64,000 bases of DNA from JAUMBM01 sp964645715 (GTDB taxonomy: Bacteria > Bacteroidota > Bacteroidia > Chitinophagales > Saprospiraceae). Made by a program: the position numbers and the translations under genes. The notes beneath the pieces are model-generated. The model did not search any database and was not told the DNA's origin. It was given only the letters and a program-made list of their open reading frames with translations. The stretch spans positions 54,114 to 118,113 of the forward strand of contig CAZYAO010000007.1 in assembly GCA_964645715.1 (NCBI GenBank), in the 5' to 3' direction. Below are positions 34,570 to 43,784 of the stretch, in pieces (position 1 is the first letter of the stretch; the number at the start of each line of letters is the position of its first letter).

Positions 34570-34603
34570 GTAATTTTGGGCGGCCAATGCCGCCCAAAAT
34601 TAC
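34570..34603. repeat. Perfect 15-bp palindrome between convergent genes
   Basis: Arms GTAATTTTGGGCGGC and its complement around loop CAAT. It starts 4 nt after the lipoprotein stop and ends 6 nt before the UMF1 transporter stop, filling the whole intergenic space. Confidence 0.92.
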
Positions 34604-34608
34604 TAAGG

Positions 34609-35910
34609 CTAGCCCATGTGAGCACCCGCGCCATGATGTATATGCACGCGCCTGAACACCAGCAAGCTCAGGATAAAAAAGACCGTAAGCACCAGCACGC
34701 TGTTGCGGATATTGCCCGTCAGTTGTTCGATCAGACCAAAGCTAAAAGTACCGCTCACAATGGCCACCTTTTCGAGTACATCATAGAAGCTGAAGTAAGA
34801 AGTGGTATCCGGCGTATTTTCCGGGATTAACTTAGCATAGGTTGAGCGCGACATAGCCTGAATACCCCCCATTACACTGCCCACTGCCAAGGCCAGGATA
34901 TAGAACTGATATTTTTGTGTGACAAAATAAGCAACAACGCAGATACTTGTCCAGATTAGCAGAATAACAGAGATGGCAAACTTGTTGCCCCGGCGTCCCG
35001 ACAGCCAGGCGAAGAAATAAGCTCCGAAAATAGCGATAATTTGCAGCAGCAAAATCAGCAAAATCAGTTCAGCCGTACCAAAGTCCATCTCCACTTTAGC
35101 AAACGTAGCTGCCAGAAACAGTACCGTCTGTGCCCCGGCACTGTAGAAGAAGAAGCTTAGCAGGAATCGCTTGGTCTGCTCCTGCACAGCCAGCTCCCGC
35201 TGCACCTTTTTGAGTTCGTCCCAGCCTTTGAACGCCAGCGGCAGCAGGCGTTCCTTGCGGCGTATGTCCAGCGGCAGTCGGTTGAAAGGGATGAGTGCAA
35301 ACCCCAGCCACCACAGCCCCACCATAGCGAAACTGATGCGTGCCGGCAGCGTGCCTTCTTCCGGCAGCCCAAACCAAAGCGGCTTCTGCAACATCAGCAG
35401 ATTGACGATCAGCAGCAGCACACTGCCGATGAAGCCCATGGCAAACCCCCGGGCACTGACCCGGTCGTACTGATCTTCCGTCACAATCAGTGGCAGATAG
35501 CTGTTGTAAAAAACCAGTCCGCCTGCAAAGCCAATCATGGCAATGATGAACGCCCCCGTCCCCAGCCAGAGCGTATCCATGCCCTGAAAAAAGAAAAGCC
35601 CTACGCAAGCGATAGAGCCCATGATGGTAAAGAAACGCATAAACCACATTTTACGCCCCCCATAGTCGGCTATACCCGACAGCCAGGGCGAAAAAGCAGC
35701 GATTAGCAGATAAGCGGCGCTGATGGCGTAGGCATAGAGACTGCTGGAGCTCATGGTGAGCCTCCCCAGTGTTATTTCAGGATCGACAACCGCCAGAAAA
35801 TACTCCGGGAAGATGGCCACGGTGATGACCAACGCAAAAGCAGAGTTGGCCCAGTCGAAAAACGTCCACCCTCTCACGACTCGGGGGTTGTTGCGTGTAT
35901 AATCGTCCAT
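34609..35910 (-). CDS. UMF1-type MFS transporter
   Basis: The 433-residue protein is a 12-helix major facilitator of the UMF1/Atg22-like group. The family start RGWTFFDWANSAFALVITVAIFP is clear, followed by SPWLSGIADYGGRKMWFM (the MFS loop 2-3 motif) and a C-terminal half with GGIQAMSRSTYAKLIPENT. Members are called MFS transporters or putative permeases, and some are implicated in amino-acid efflux. The substrate here is unknown. It is divergent from dcd with two palindromes in between. Confidence 0.88.
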   Translation of the reverse strand: MDDYTRNNPRVVRGWTFFDWANSAFALVITVAIFPEYFLAVVDPEITLGRLTMSSSSLYAYAISAAYLLIAAFSPWLSGIADYGGRKMWFMRFFTIMGSIACVGLFFFQGMDTLWLGTGAFIIAMIGFAGGLVFYNSYLPLIVTEDQYDRVSARGFAMGFIGSVLLLIVNLLMLQKPLWFGLPEEGTLPARISFAMVGLWWLGFALIPFNRLPLDIRRKERLLPLAFKGWDELKKVQRELAVQEQTKRFLLSFFFYSAGAQTVLFLAATFAKVEMDFGTAELILLILLLQIIAIFGAYFFAWLSGRRGNKFAISVILLIWTSICVVAYFVTQKYQFYILALAVGSVMGGIQAMSRSTYAKLIPENTPDTTSYFSFYDVLEKVAIVSGTFSFGLIEQLTGNIRNSVLVLTVFFILSLLVFRRVHIHHGAGAHMG

Positions 35911-36015
35911 TTTATCCTTATTGATTGCCTAACAGGCGCAGCAAGTTAGCTGTTTTCTTAAAATTCTTGTATATTTACCAAACTATCAAAATATATTTTG
36001 GCGAAGCTGTCTTGA

Positions 36016-36100
36016 AACATTTTTTGACGGCAGTAACCGCCAAAAAATGTTTGGTATATTTGTTTTGCTTTTGAGGCGGCCACTGCCGCCCAAAAGCATG
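36016..36100. repeat. Two slightly degenerate palindromes between divergent genes
   Basis: 36016-36053 pairs AAACATTTTTTGACGG with CCGCCAAAAAATGTTT (one mismatch). 36067-36100 pairs GCTTTTGAGGCGGC with GCCGCCCAAAAGC (one bulge) around loop CACT. They lie between the starts of the UMF1 gene (minus) and dcd (plus), so neither can be a terminator for those genes. A plus-strand TATATTTG (36055-36062) between them could be a -7 element for dcd. Confidence 0.85.
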
Positions 36101-36192
36101 AAAGAAGCGAAGAAGATTTCATCATTCATCAGGTATTGCCAAAGTCCCGGCACGGCTGCGTGCACAGGGGATAAAGCCTTTTTAAAAGTACT

Positions 36193-36729
36193 ATGATTCT
36201 CAGTGACAAAAGAATATTGGCCGCTATTGAAGAGGGAAACATTGTAATAGAACCCTTCGACCGCGCCTACCTCGGCACCAACTCCTACGATGTACATCTG
36301 GGAAAATGGCTGGCCATCTACAAAGATCACATCCTCGATGCCCGCAGGCACAACGAGATTGAGTACTTCGAAATCCCCGAAGAAGGTTTTGTGCTTCACC
36401 CCAACACCCTCTACCTCGGTGTGACGGCTGAGTACACAGAGACGCATCACGCGGTGCCCTTTTTAGAGGGCAAATCGAGTGTCGGGCGGCTCGGCATCGA
36501 CATACATGCGACTGCCGGCAAAGGTGATGTGGGCTTCTGCAACCATTGGACACTGGAGATCAGCTGTACCCACCCTGTGCGCGTGTATGCGGGTATGCCC
36601 ATCGGACAGCTAATCTACTTTGCCGTGGAAGGCGAAATTGAGACCTACTACAACCGCAAGATCAATGCCAAGTACAACCAGCGGTCAGACAAACCTATGG
36701 AGAGCATGATGTGGAAAAACAAGTGGTGA
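36193..36729 (+). CDS. dcd: dCTP deaminase
   Basis: This trimeric enzyme converts dCTP to dUTP for thymidylate synthesis. The 178-residue length is typical. Conserved blocks are MILSDKRI at the start, LGTNSYDVHLG, then the LEGKSSVGRLGIDIHATAGKGDVGF segment (about residues 96-120) that holds the catalytic and uracil-binding residues, and GQLIYFAVEGE. The open frame starts at a clear ATG. It lies 61 nt before the flavin oxidoreductase gene, with which it may be co-transcribed, though the functions look unrelated. Confidence 0.94.
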   Translation: MILSDKRILAAIEEGNIVIEPFDRAYLGTNSYDVHLGKWLAIYKDHILDARRHNEIEYFEIPEEGFVLHPNTLYLGVTAEYTETHHAVPFLEGKSSVGRLGIDIHATAGKGDVGFCNHWTLEISCTHPVRVYAGMPIGQLIYFAVEGEIETYYNRKINAKYNQRSDKPMESMMWKNKW

Positions 36730-36790
36730 GTCCCCCGGGGCAAAAGCCACCCATCGATACTATATTCTTTATTCATCAACCTTTTTTGCA

Positions 36791-37960
36791 GTGTCATACA
36801 ACAATCTTCCCCCCCAAGATGTGTCTACACTCATCATCGGCGCAGGCCCGGCGGGTCTGGCCACAGCCGCTGCCCTGCGCATGCGAAAACGGGACTTTGT
36901 CATGCTGGAAAGCGGCAGCCATGTGGGTGCTTCCTGGTACAAGCACTACCGGAGGCTGCAGCTACACACCATCAAGGAACTGTCGTACCTGCCGGGTATG
37001 CATTTCCCCAATTTTTTTCCCCAATATGTGACCAGGGCCCTGTTGCTGGAATACTTTGAAAATTACGCCGCCAAATTTGACATACAGCCGGTCTTCCGGC
37101 ACTGCGTGTCGGGTATCAGCCGGCAGGCCGATGGCCGCTGGCTGGTGAAGGTACACCACTGCAGATCCTACCTGTGCGAGCAGGTGGTGATTGCCACCGG
37201 CGTCAACCACACGCCCAACATCCCTGCCATTGAATCAAAAGATCAGTTTGGCGGCAAGCTCATCCACAGTTCTGTCTACAAGGAGCCCACCCCCTTTGCC
37301 GGGCAGCGGGTATTGGTAGTGGGTATGGGCAACAGCGGTGCAGAGATTGCATTGGACCTAAGCGAAGCAGGCATTGACACCAGCATTAGCGTGCGCGGTC
37401 CGGTCAATATTGTGCCGAGAGAAGTCTTTGGACGCCCCACCCAACAGACAGCCCTGCTGCTGGCCAAACTGCCCACTTGGCTGGGCGACCGCATTGGACT
37501 GCTGGTGAGGCGATTTACGATGGGTGATCTGCAGCGCTACGGACTGCCGCTGGCCGATATGGCGCCTGCGAAGCAGCTGCGAGAACTAGGTCAGACGCCG
37601 GTCATTGACCTGGGTACCGCCGACCATATCCGCCAAGGGCGCATAAAAATACTGCCGGGCATCAGCCACTTCCAACCGGAACGGATCGTATTTGCCAACG
37701 GAGAGGGCCATACTTTTGATACGGTCATTTTTGCCACAGGCTACCGGGCCAAACTAGACGAGCTACTCGGATCCACCGAAGGGCTATGCGACGCACAGGG
37801 ACTGCCAACAGATATCATTGGCAGCGGCGATTATGGGGGCCTGTATTTTGTTGGCTTCGACAACTACAGCCCGGGCGGCGGACTCAGTATTATCCGGCGC
37901 GATTCGGTACGCGTTGCCCAGCATATCAGCGAGCTAGTGAGGCGTGAACAGTTGGTTTGA
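36791..37960 (+). CDS. FAD/NAD(P)-dependent oxidoreductase, flavin-monooxygenase-like
   Basis: The 389-residue protein has an FAD-binding Rossmann motif IIGAGPAGLATAAAL (about 14-28) and a second dinucleotide motif VVGMGNSGAEIALDL (about 175-189) for NADPH. This is the layout of flavin-containing monooxygenases (YUCCA-like), and ATGYRAKLDELL near residue 318 matches the family ATGY block. The substrate is unknown. The start is a GTG at 36791, the only suitable in-frame codon before the FAD motif. The stop codon abuts a perfect 19-bp palindrome. Confidence 0.85.
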   Translation: MSYNNLPPQDVSTLIIGAGPAGLATAAALRMRKRDFVMLESGSHVGASWYKHYRRLQLHTIKELSYLPGMHFPNFFPQYVTRALLLEYFENYAAKFDIQPVFRHCVSGISRQADGRWLVKVHHCRSYLCEQVVIATGVNHTPNIPAIESKDQFGGKLIHSSVYKEPTPFAGQRVLVVGMGNSGAEIALDLSEAGIDTSISVRGPVNIVPREVFGRPTQQTALLLAKLPTWLGDRIGLLVRRFTMGDLQRYGLPLADMAPAKQLRELGQTPVIDLGTADHIRQGRIKILPGISHFQPERIVFANGEGHTFDTVIFATGYRAKLDELLGSTEGLCDAQGLPTDIIGSGDYGGLYFVGFDNYSPGGGLSIIRRDSVRVAQHISELVRREQLV

Positions 37961-38000
37961 AAAAATTTTGGGGGTGTTTGAAAACACCCCCAAAATTTTT
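37961..38000. terminator. Perfect 19-bp palindrome exactly between convergent stop codons
   Basis: The arms 37961-37979 and 37982-38000 are perfect complements with a 2-nt spacer. The left arm starts at the base after the oxidoreductase stop, and the right arm overlaps the threonine aldolase stop (37999-38001). The A/T-rich arm ends fit a bidirectional terminator. Confidence 0.9.
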
Positions 38001-39024
38001 ACGTGTTTAGGGCCATTGCCCGCATGCGGGCGATGGCCAATGCTATGTCCTCTCCACTGACATCCAGGTGCGTCACAAAGCGAATGGTGGCAGGGCCAAA
38101 AGCCGAAGCCCGGATACCCGCTGCTGCCAGCGCCTGTAGGCACTGCGCTGCCGTAAGTCCGGGAACCAGGTCAAAAATAACGATATTTGACTGTACCGGC
38201 CGCACAGCGGCCACGAAGCTGAGCTCCTCCAGCGCCTGCCCCAGCAGGCGGGCGTGCTGGTTATCTTCCCGGAGGCGATTGACATGATGATCCAGCGCAT
38301 AGATGCCGGCGGCGGCCAGATAGCCTGCCTGCCGCATACCCCCGCCAAACGCCTTGCGCAGGCGGCGCGCCTGCGCGACAAAGCTGCGGCTGCCAATCAG
38401 CAGAGAGCCCACAGGTGCTCCGAGGCCCTTACTCAGGCAAATAGACAGACTATCGAACAAGCCCCCCCAGTCAGCAGGCGACTCACCTGTTTCCACCAGC
38501 GCATTAAACAGGCGGGCACCATCGAGGTGCAGCGCCAGCTGTCGCGCCCGGCAACAGTCGGCAATCGGCCGCACCTCCTCCAGTGTATAGATACTTCCCC
38601 CGCCCTTATTGCAGGTATTTTCCAGCACCACCAAGCGGCTGCGCGTCAGCCAGTCAGCTTCCGGTTTGATAGCAGCCTCCACTTGCGCTGCCGTCATCTT
38701 ACCATGCCTGCCTTCGATGAGATTAACACCGATACCCGAGTGAAAGGCATACCCCCCTGCCTCGTACTGATAGACATGCGAACTTTGCTCGCAGATCATT
38801 TCATCCAGCGGCTGCGTATGGCATTTGATGGCCAGTTGGTTGGTCATGGTGCCCGACGGACAAAACAAGGCCGCCTCCTTACCAAAGAGTGCCGCCGCTT
38901 TGGCCTCCAGTGCGTTGACCGTGGGATCCTCTCCGAAGACATCATCGCCCACCTCGGCAGTCTGCATAGCTGCCAGCATGGCAGCCGTGGGCTTAGTTAC
39001 GGTATCACTGAGTAAATTGATCAT
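37999..39024 (-). CDS. ltaE: Low-specificity L-threonine aldolase
   Basis: This PLP enzyme cleaves threonine or allo-threonine to glycine and acetaldehyde. The 341-residue protein opens with INLLSDTVTKPTAAMLAAM and VGDDVFGEDPTVNALE, typical of the family. It has the GGSIYTLEE region, LHLDGARLFNA, and SICLSKGLGAPVGSLLIGS with the cofactor-binding lysine. It overlaps the upstream RidA gene by 4 nt (ATGA), so the two are co-translated. RidA removes reactive enamines or imines made by PLP enzymes, so the pairing makes biochemical sense. Confidence 0.92.
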   Translation of the reverse strand: MINLLSDTVTKPTAAMLAAMQTAEVGDDVFGEDPTVNALEAKAAALFGKEAALFCPSGTMTNQLAIKCHTQPLDEMICEQSSHVYQYEAGGYAFHSGIGVNLIEGRHGKMTAAQVEAAIKPEADWLTRSRLVVLENTCNKGGGSIYTLEEVRPIADCCRARQLALHLDGARLFNALVETGESPADWGGLFDSLSICLSKGLGAPVGSLLIGSRSFVAQARRLRKAFGGGMRQAGYLAAAGIYALDHHVNRLREDNQHARLLGQALEELSFVAAVRPVQSNIVIFDLVPGLTAAQCLQALAAAGIRASAFGPATIRFVTHLDVSGEDIALAIARMRAMALNT

Positions 39025-39407
39025 GCCTCTACCGCTGCGATCACCGAAATTTCGACATTTACGAAGCGAGGAAGATTGGCCACCTCCACGAGCTCGCGGG
39101 CCGGTGCACTAGCCTCATCGAAATACTGAGCATACACCCCATTGATACGCCCAAAATCATGCATATCTTTCACAAAGACTGAGCACTTCAGCACCTTGTC
39201 AAAACCACTGCCAGCAGCAGCCAGGATGGCACTGATATTTTCCATCACCTGCTGGGTTTCGTCCTCGATGGAAGATGTCACCAGCTCGCCCGTTGCCGGA
39301 TTAATCGCGATTTGCCCTGAGACAAACAGTATTCCCTGGTAAGCAACTGCCTGATTGTAAGGGCCAATTGGCGCCGGTGCCTGTTGCGTATTAATGATTT
39401 TCTTCAT
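39021..39407 (-). CDS. ridA: RidA family reactive-intermediate deaminase
   Basis: RidA hydrolyses enamine and imine intermediates released by PLP-dependent enzymes. The 128-residue protein has the family start APAPIGPYNQAVAYQGILFV and the C-terminal PARELVEVANLPRFVNVEIS with the conserved arginine that fixes the substrate carboxylate. The ATG at 39407 is chosen because 17 further upstream residues do not fit the family. The stop overlaps the threonine aldolase start, linking the two genes. Confidence 0.93.
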   Translation of the reverse strand: MKKIINTQQAPAPIGPYNQAVAYQGILFVSGQIAINPATGELVTSSIEDETQQVMENISAILAAAGSGFDKVLKCSVFVKDMHDFGRINGVYAQYFDEASAPARELVEVANLPRFVNVEISVIAAVEA

Positions 39408-39478
39408 GATAGATATATGATTAACGATACAGCCAATGGATACAAATAACCGACTCAAAAGTCATTGTACCAAACAAC

Positions 39479-39530
39479 TAAAGCCCCTGACAACAAGTAT
39501 CAGGAGCTTTAGGCAGTGGGTAAACCCACT
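39479..39530 (-). terminator. Stem-loops after rpmF
   Basis: AAAGC-CCCTGA pairs with TCAGGAGCTTT (39479-39510), and AGTGGG-TAAA-CCCACT follows (39515-39530). Both lie between rpmF and ridA on the minus strand. These are modest stems of the usual terminator kind. Confidence 0.55.
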
Positions 39531-39532
39531 AA

Positions 39533-39727
39533 CTATTCTGTGCCTTCTGCAGCAATCATCAATTTGCCACGATAGAACATATTGCCCTCATCGTCCTTGT
39601 AGGCGCGATGCAGCAGGTGGCGCAGGCCAGTAGCCTTACAGGTTGCAATCTGCGGAACGCCTACCTTGTAGTGCGTGCGGCGCTTGTGCTTGCGTTGCTT
39701 GGAAACGCGTGTCTTTGGATGTGCCAT
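39533..39727 (-). CDS. rpmF: 50S ribosomal protein L32
   Basis: The 64-residue basic protein starts MAHPKTRVSKQRKHKRRTHY, the L32 signature, and has a lysine/arginine-rich N-terminus with a single cysteine in QIATCKATG. The zinc-binding CxxC pairs of some L32 forms are incomplete, so this is the zinc-free type or uses few cysteines. It lies 40 nt downstream of the DUF177 gene, the very conserved yceD-rpmF pairing. Confidence 0.95.
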   Translation of the reverse strand: MAHPKTRVSKQRKHKRRTHYKVGVPQIATCKATGLRHLLHRAYKDDEGNMFYRGKLMIAAEGTE

Positions 39728-39767
39728 TCGTCAGCAAAATTTTGGCGACTTTTCAGTCGGCTATCAA

Positions 39768-40310
39768 CTATTGATTATTATTCCAATCCTTAAACAAATC
39801 TTTCAGTGGTCTGTCCTCTTCCGCATCCCCTGCTTCCTCACCAGCAGCCTGTTCGCGCAGGTAGGCCAGCATTTGCTCGTCGCAGGGCTTTACCTCCATG
39901 GACGCGCAATCGATGACCTTGACCAGCGGCATAGCCAGCAGGACGAAATCGTAGACATAGGGAGCAATATTGACGGAAGAAGTCTCCGGATGGATAAACA
40001 CCAGATCGGGATCTTCCGACTCTGTTTCTTCCACACTGTACTTCAACACCAAGTGCTGGCTGTCTTCGAGCGGCAGGTCAATGGCTGCCAGGCAGCGATC
40101 GCACTCAGTGCGCACACTTCCCTTAAAGTCGAAACTCAGCACAACCATATCGGCACGCTTGTCAAAACCTACTGTCAGATCAATCACCCCTTCTTGTATG
40201 GGTGAGAACTCGAAAGCAGCGAAGAACTCACGATCAATGCGGAAAGTGAACTCATGCAGGCCGGTATGCAAGCCCTTGACCGGTATACGAAAAGGGATAA
40301 GAGGATCCAT
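39768..40310 (-). CDS. yceD: DUF177 (YceD family) protein
   Basis: The 180-residue protein matches the DUF177/YceD family: a C-rich motif TECDRCLAAIDLPLE (about residues 68-82) and a second cysteine in EVKPCDEQML, with an acidic tail. YceD is encoded upstream of rpmF in most bacteria, and in plants the relative is involved in 23S rRNA accumulation. A role in ribosome biogenesis is therefore likely. A TACCTTTG element at 40371-40378 predicts a leader of about 55 nt. Confidence 0.88.
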   Translation of the reverse strand: MDPLIPFRIPVKGLHTGLHEFTFRIDREFFAAFEFSPIQEGVIDLTVGFDKRADMVVLSFDFKGSVRTECDRCLAAIDLPLEDSQHLVLKYSVEETESEDPDLVFIHPETSSVNIAPYVYDFVLLAMPLVKVIDCASMEVKPCDEQMLAYLREQAAGEEAGDAEEDRPLKDLFKDWNNNQ

Positions 40311-40370
40311 ACACAGCTTAGCTTTCGTTGTTTTGGCCTCAAACCTGCTTACAGCAAGTCAAAGCGTGCG

Positions 40371-40378
40371 CAAAGGTA
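40371..40378 (-). promoter_or_regulatory. Predicted -7 promoter element of yceD-rpmF
   Basis: Minus-strand TACCTTTG, an exact TAnnTTTG match, 61 nt from the yceD start. It drives the yceD-rpmF pair. Confidence 0.55.
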
Positions 40379-40404
40379 GGTATTTACGGGAAAAATGCAT
40401 AATG

Positions 40405-40493
40405 AATTATGTTTTTTTGTGGCTTTCGCCACAAAAAAACATAATTTTTCATGTGCTTTGGTGCTTTTCCGGGGCAAAAGCACCGAAGCACAT
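40405..40493. repeat. Core and stem palindromes between leuB and yceD
   Basis: The core palindrome (40405-40446) has perfect 19-nt arms and loop TTTC (TTGTGGC/GCCACAA centre). The stem palindrome (40451-40493) has 18-nt arms with one mismatch and touches the leuB stop codon. They can terminate the leu operon. Confidence 0.9.
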
Positions 40494-41608
40494 TATATAA
40501 TGGTGGACAAGCGCTGCCCTACCTGGTCCCTGCGGATACCCGGCGCATCGGCATCGCTCACCAAGTGCGTGACAATATCGCCCATCTCGCTGCAACTGCA
40601 CTGCACAGCAGGATGCAGGTCTGGCGTGCCCAAGCCTTTCGCCAGCACTTGTGCGACAGCCTCCCGCACCACCCTGCCCTCGTGGTGCAGCCCGAGATGA
40701 TCGAGCAGCATTGCTGCCGACAGTATGGTCGCCAGCGGATTGGCAATATCTTTGCCCGCTGCCTGGGGGTAAGAGCCATGGATGGGCTCGAACAAAGCCG
40801 TGCGGTCGCCTAGTGAAGACGAGGGTAGCAGGCCCAGCGAGCCCGCCAGCACGCTGGACTCATCGGACAGGATATCGCCGAACATATTTTCCGTCAGCAC
40901 CACATCAAACTGTGCGGGATTGACAATCAGCTGCATAGCGGCATTGTCGACATACAGGTAGTCAACCTCCACATCTTCGTAATCAGCCTGCATTGCCTGT
41001 ATCGTCTCCCTCCACAGTCTGCTGGTTTCCAGCACATTGGCCTTATCCACCACCGTCACCTTTTTGCGCCGGTTGCGCGCATAATCAAAAGCGATACGCG
41101 CCACGCGCACGATTTCCTCGCGGCTATAGCTGCAAGTATCAAAAGCCGTATCGGCCGTAGGCCGCCCTTTTTCACCAAAATAAATCCCGCCCGTCAGTTC
41201 GCGCACCATCAGCATATCTACCCCTTCGAGCCTTTCAGGCCGCAGGGGTGCGAGGTGTCGGAGGCTGGGAAAAATCGTCACCGGCCGCAGGTTGGCATAC
41301 AAGCCCAGCGCCTTGCGCAGGCGCAGCAGCCCCTGCTCCGGCCGCACCTTGGCCGCAGGATCGTTGTCATAGCGCGGGTGACCGATGGCGCCAAACAAGA
41401 CAGCGTCGGCCGTCAGGCATACATCAAGAGTAGCCTGCGGCAGCGGGTCGCCCGTAGCATCAATAGCCACTGCCCCCACCAATGCAGGCTGATAAACGAA
41501 GCGATAACCGAAGCGATCGCCCACGGCATCCATGACTTTCTGGGCTTGGCTGACCACCTCGGGGCCGATACCATCACCGGCCAGAACGGCAATTTGGAAA
41601 GTTTGCAT
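40493..41608 (-). CDS. leuB: 3-isopropylmalate dehydrogenase
   Basis: This NAD-dependent enzyme oxidises and decarboxylates 3-isopropylmalate in leucine synthesis. The 371-residue protein has the start IAVLAGDGIGPEVV, the substrate-binding LRLRKALGLYANLRPV, the metal-binding LTENMFGDILSDE and LFEPIHGSYPQAAGKDIANP for NAD binding. It is the last gene of the operon leuA-leuC-leuD-leuB, 29 nt after leuD. Its stop codon forms part of a palindrome. Confidence 0.96.
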   Translation of the reverse strand: MQTFQIAVLAGDGIGPEVVSQAQKVMDAVGDRFGYRFVYQPALVGAVAIDATGDPLPQATLDVCLTADAVLFGAIGHPRYDNDPAAKVRPEQGLLRLRKALGLYANLRPVTIFPSLRHLAPLRPERLEGVDMLMVRELTGGIYFGEKGRPTADTAFDTCSYSREEIVRVARIAFDYARNRRKKVTVVDKANVLETSRLWRETIQAMQADYEDVEVDYLYVDNAAMQLIVNPAQFDVVLTENMFGDILSDESSVLAGSLGLLPSSSLGDRTALFEPIHGSYPQAAGKDIANPLATILSAAMLLDHLGLHHEGRVVREAVAQVLAKGLGTPDLHPAVQCSCSEMGDIVTHLVSDADAPGIRRDQVGQRLSTII

Positions 41609-41637
41609 ATTGTTTGGCTTACTGTCTTTGCAATAAA

Positions 41638-42228
41638 TTATCTGCCTGTCGCCTGCTCAAAAGCCTCGATCTCGGGGCGCAGACTGAGTAGAAAATCGAT
41701 ATCGTCATACCCATTGAGCAGGCACATTTTTTTGTAGGGGTCGATCTCAAAAGTAAACACCTCCCCCAGCCCCTCGATGCGCAATTCCTGCTGCTCCAGA
41801 TCGACCGTTATCGGCTGATCGGGTCGGGCTTCAATGGACTCGAACAGCCGGTGCAGGAAATCGTCGGACACCTGTATGGGCAGCAAGCCATTGTTGAGTG
41901 CATTGCCCTTAAAGATATCAGCAAAAAAACTGGAGACAACCACCCGGAAGCCATAGTCGGCCAGCGCCCAGGCAGCATGCTCACGGCTGGAGCCGCAACC
42001 AAAATTGCGGCCGGCAACCAGCACCTCTCCCCGGTAGATGCCCCCGTTGAGCACAAAATCCTCCTTCACCCCACCCGCCTGGTCGTAGCGCCAGTCCCGG
42101 AAAAGATTATCGCCAAAGCCCTCCCTCGTGGTTGCCTTGAGAAAACGGGCAGGGATAATCTGGTCAGTATCAACATCTTCTACCGGCAGTGGCACCGCGG
42201 TAGTCGTCAGTTTTACAAATGATTGCAT
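41638..42228 (-). CDS. leuD: 3-isopropylmalate dehydratase small subunit
   Basis: LeuD pairs with LeuC to isomerise 2- to 3-isopropylmalate. The 196-residue protein has DVDTDQIIPARFLK (about 18-31) and GRNFGCGSSREHAAWAL (about 73-89), both diagnostic. The gene is 84 nt after leuC and 29 nt before leuB. The leuC-leuD spacer contains no strong palindrome, so the operon is uninterrupted. Confidence 0.96.
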   Translation of the reverse strand: MQSFVKLTTTAVPLPVEDVDTDQIIPARFLKATTREGFGDNLFRDWRYDQAGGVKEDFVLNGGIYRGEVLVAGRNFGCGSSREHAAWALADYGFRVVVSSFFADIFKGNALNNGLLPIQVSDDFLHRLFESIEARPDQPITVDLEQQELRIEGLGEVFTFEIDPYKKMCLLNGYDDIDFLLSLRPEIEAFEQATGR

Positions 42229-42312
42229 ACACTACTGCTTTAAGAGCGGCGCAGCCAGCTGCGCCTACCAGCCCTCAGCGGGCTTATTGTAAAAAGGGCC
42301 AAAGCGGCCATC

Positions 42313-43698
42313 TTAATTCCATTCCTCGCGCACATCTACGATGCGCCCATGCACGGCCGCCGCCGCCGCTGTAAGCGGGCTCACCAGCAGGGTGCGAGCA
42401 CCCGGCCCCTGCCGCCCTTCAAAGTTTCGGTTGGAAGTGGACACGCAATAAGCGCCGGCAGGAATTTTGTCCTCATTCATGCCCAGACAAGCTGAGCAGC
42501 CCGGTTCGCGCAATGCTATGCCGGCCGCTGCCAGCACCCGGTCGAGACCCTCCTCCTTGGCTTGGGCAGCTACCTGGCGCGAGCCTGGCACGACCATCAC
42601 CTCCACCCCGGGCGCCTTGGTCTTGCCCTCGAGATAGCGCGCCACCAAGCGCAGATCCTCGATGCGCGAATTGGTGCAACTGCCGATAAACACGTACTGC
42701 ACCGGCATCCCCAGCAGGCGTTCTCCCTGCTGTAAACCCATATATTCCAGCGATTTTTGAAAAGAGGCTGTTTGTTCTGCCTGTGGGATGGCCGCCGTGA
42801 TGCCCATGCCCATGCCCGGATTGGTGCCGTAGGTGATCATGGGCTCTATATCCTCGGCGCGAAAATGAAGCTCGACATCGAAGACTGCATCCGCATCGGA
42901 ATAGAGCTGTCGCCAGCCCTCCAACGCCTCCTCAAAATCGGCCCCACTGGGCGCAAACTCCCGGCCGCGCAGATAATCGAAGGTTGTCTGGTCAGGCGCA
43001 ATGAGTCCGCCACGCGCACCCATTTCGATGCTCATATTGCAGATAGTCATGCGCGCCTCCATACTGAGCGAGCGAATAGCGGAGCCGGCGTACTCGACAA
43101 AATAGCCAGTGCCGCCGGCTGCCGTCAACTGAGAAATGATATACAGGATAATATCTTTTGACAGCACCCCCGGCTGCAGCTCCCCGTCGACCGTGATGCG
43201 CATGCGCCGCGGACGGCTCTGCAGCAGGCACTGCGTAGCCAGCACCTGCTCGACTTGGCTGGTGCCTATGCCAAAAGCGATGCAGCCAAAAGCACCATGG
43301 GTAGACGTATGGCTGTCGCCGCACACGATGGTCATACCCGGCTGGGTAATGCCCAATTCGGGGCCGATAACATGCACAATCCCCTGATACGGATGTCCCA
43401 GCCCATAGAGCTCCACCCCAAAGTGGCTGCAATTTTCCACCAGCTTCTGCACCTGAAAGCGCGAAAGCGGCTCCTCGATGGGCAAGTGCTGATTGAGCGT
43501 AGGCACATTGTGGTCGGCCGTAGCGATGGTCTGGGCCGGTCGAAAAACCCCCAGTCCGCGCGCCGCCAAGCCGTCGAAGGCCTGCGGGCTCGTCACTTCG
43601 TGGATAAAATGCCGGTCAATGTACAGCACCTGCTGCCCCCCCTCCACTTCGCGAAGCGTGTGGGCATCCCAAATTTTGTCAAAAAGCGTTTTTCCCAT
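42313..43698 (-). CDS. leuC: 3-isopropylmalate dehydratase large subunit
   Basis: LeuC carries the 4Fe-4S cluster of isopropylmalate isomerase. The 461-residue protein has VCGDSHTSTHGAFGCIAFGI, then the cluster ligands in IGSCTNSRIEDLR and GCSACLGMNEDKI, and NRNFEGRQGPGARTLLVSP near the end. It is 86 nt after leuA and upstream of leuD in a four-gene leucine operon. Confidence 0.96.
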   Translation of the reverse strand: MGKTLFDKIWDAHTLREVEGGQQVLYIDRHFIHEVTSPQAFDGLAARGLGVFRPAQTIATADHNVPTLNQHLPIEEPLSRFQVQKLVENCSHFGVELYGLGHPYQGIVHVIGPELGITQPGMTIVCGDSHTSTHGAFGCIAFGIGTSQVEQVLATQCLLQSRPRRMRITVDGELQPGVLSKDIILYIISQLTAAGGTGYFVEYAGSAIRSLSMEARMTICNMSIEMGARGGLIAPDQTTFDYLRGREFAPSGADFEEALEGWRQLYSDADAVFDVELHFRAEDIEPMITYGTNPGMGMGITAAIPQAEQTASFQKSLEYMGLQQGERLLGMPVQYVFIGSCTNSRIEDLRLVARYLEGKTKAPGVEVMVVPGSRQVAAQAKEEGLDRVLAAAGIALREPGCSACLGMNEDKIPAGAYCVSTSNRNFEGRQGPGARTLLVSPLTAAAAAVHGRIVDVREEWN

Positions 43699-43784
43699 GT
43701 TTTAACTTATAATAATAGTCAGGATAGTGAACCAGCAGACCAGCAGCCGACTGAGGCCCTATTCCGAGACATAACAATGGATAA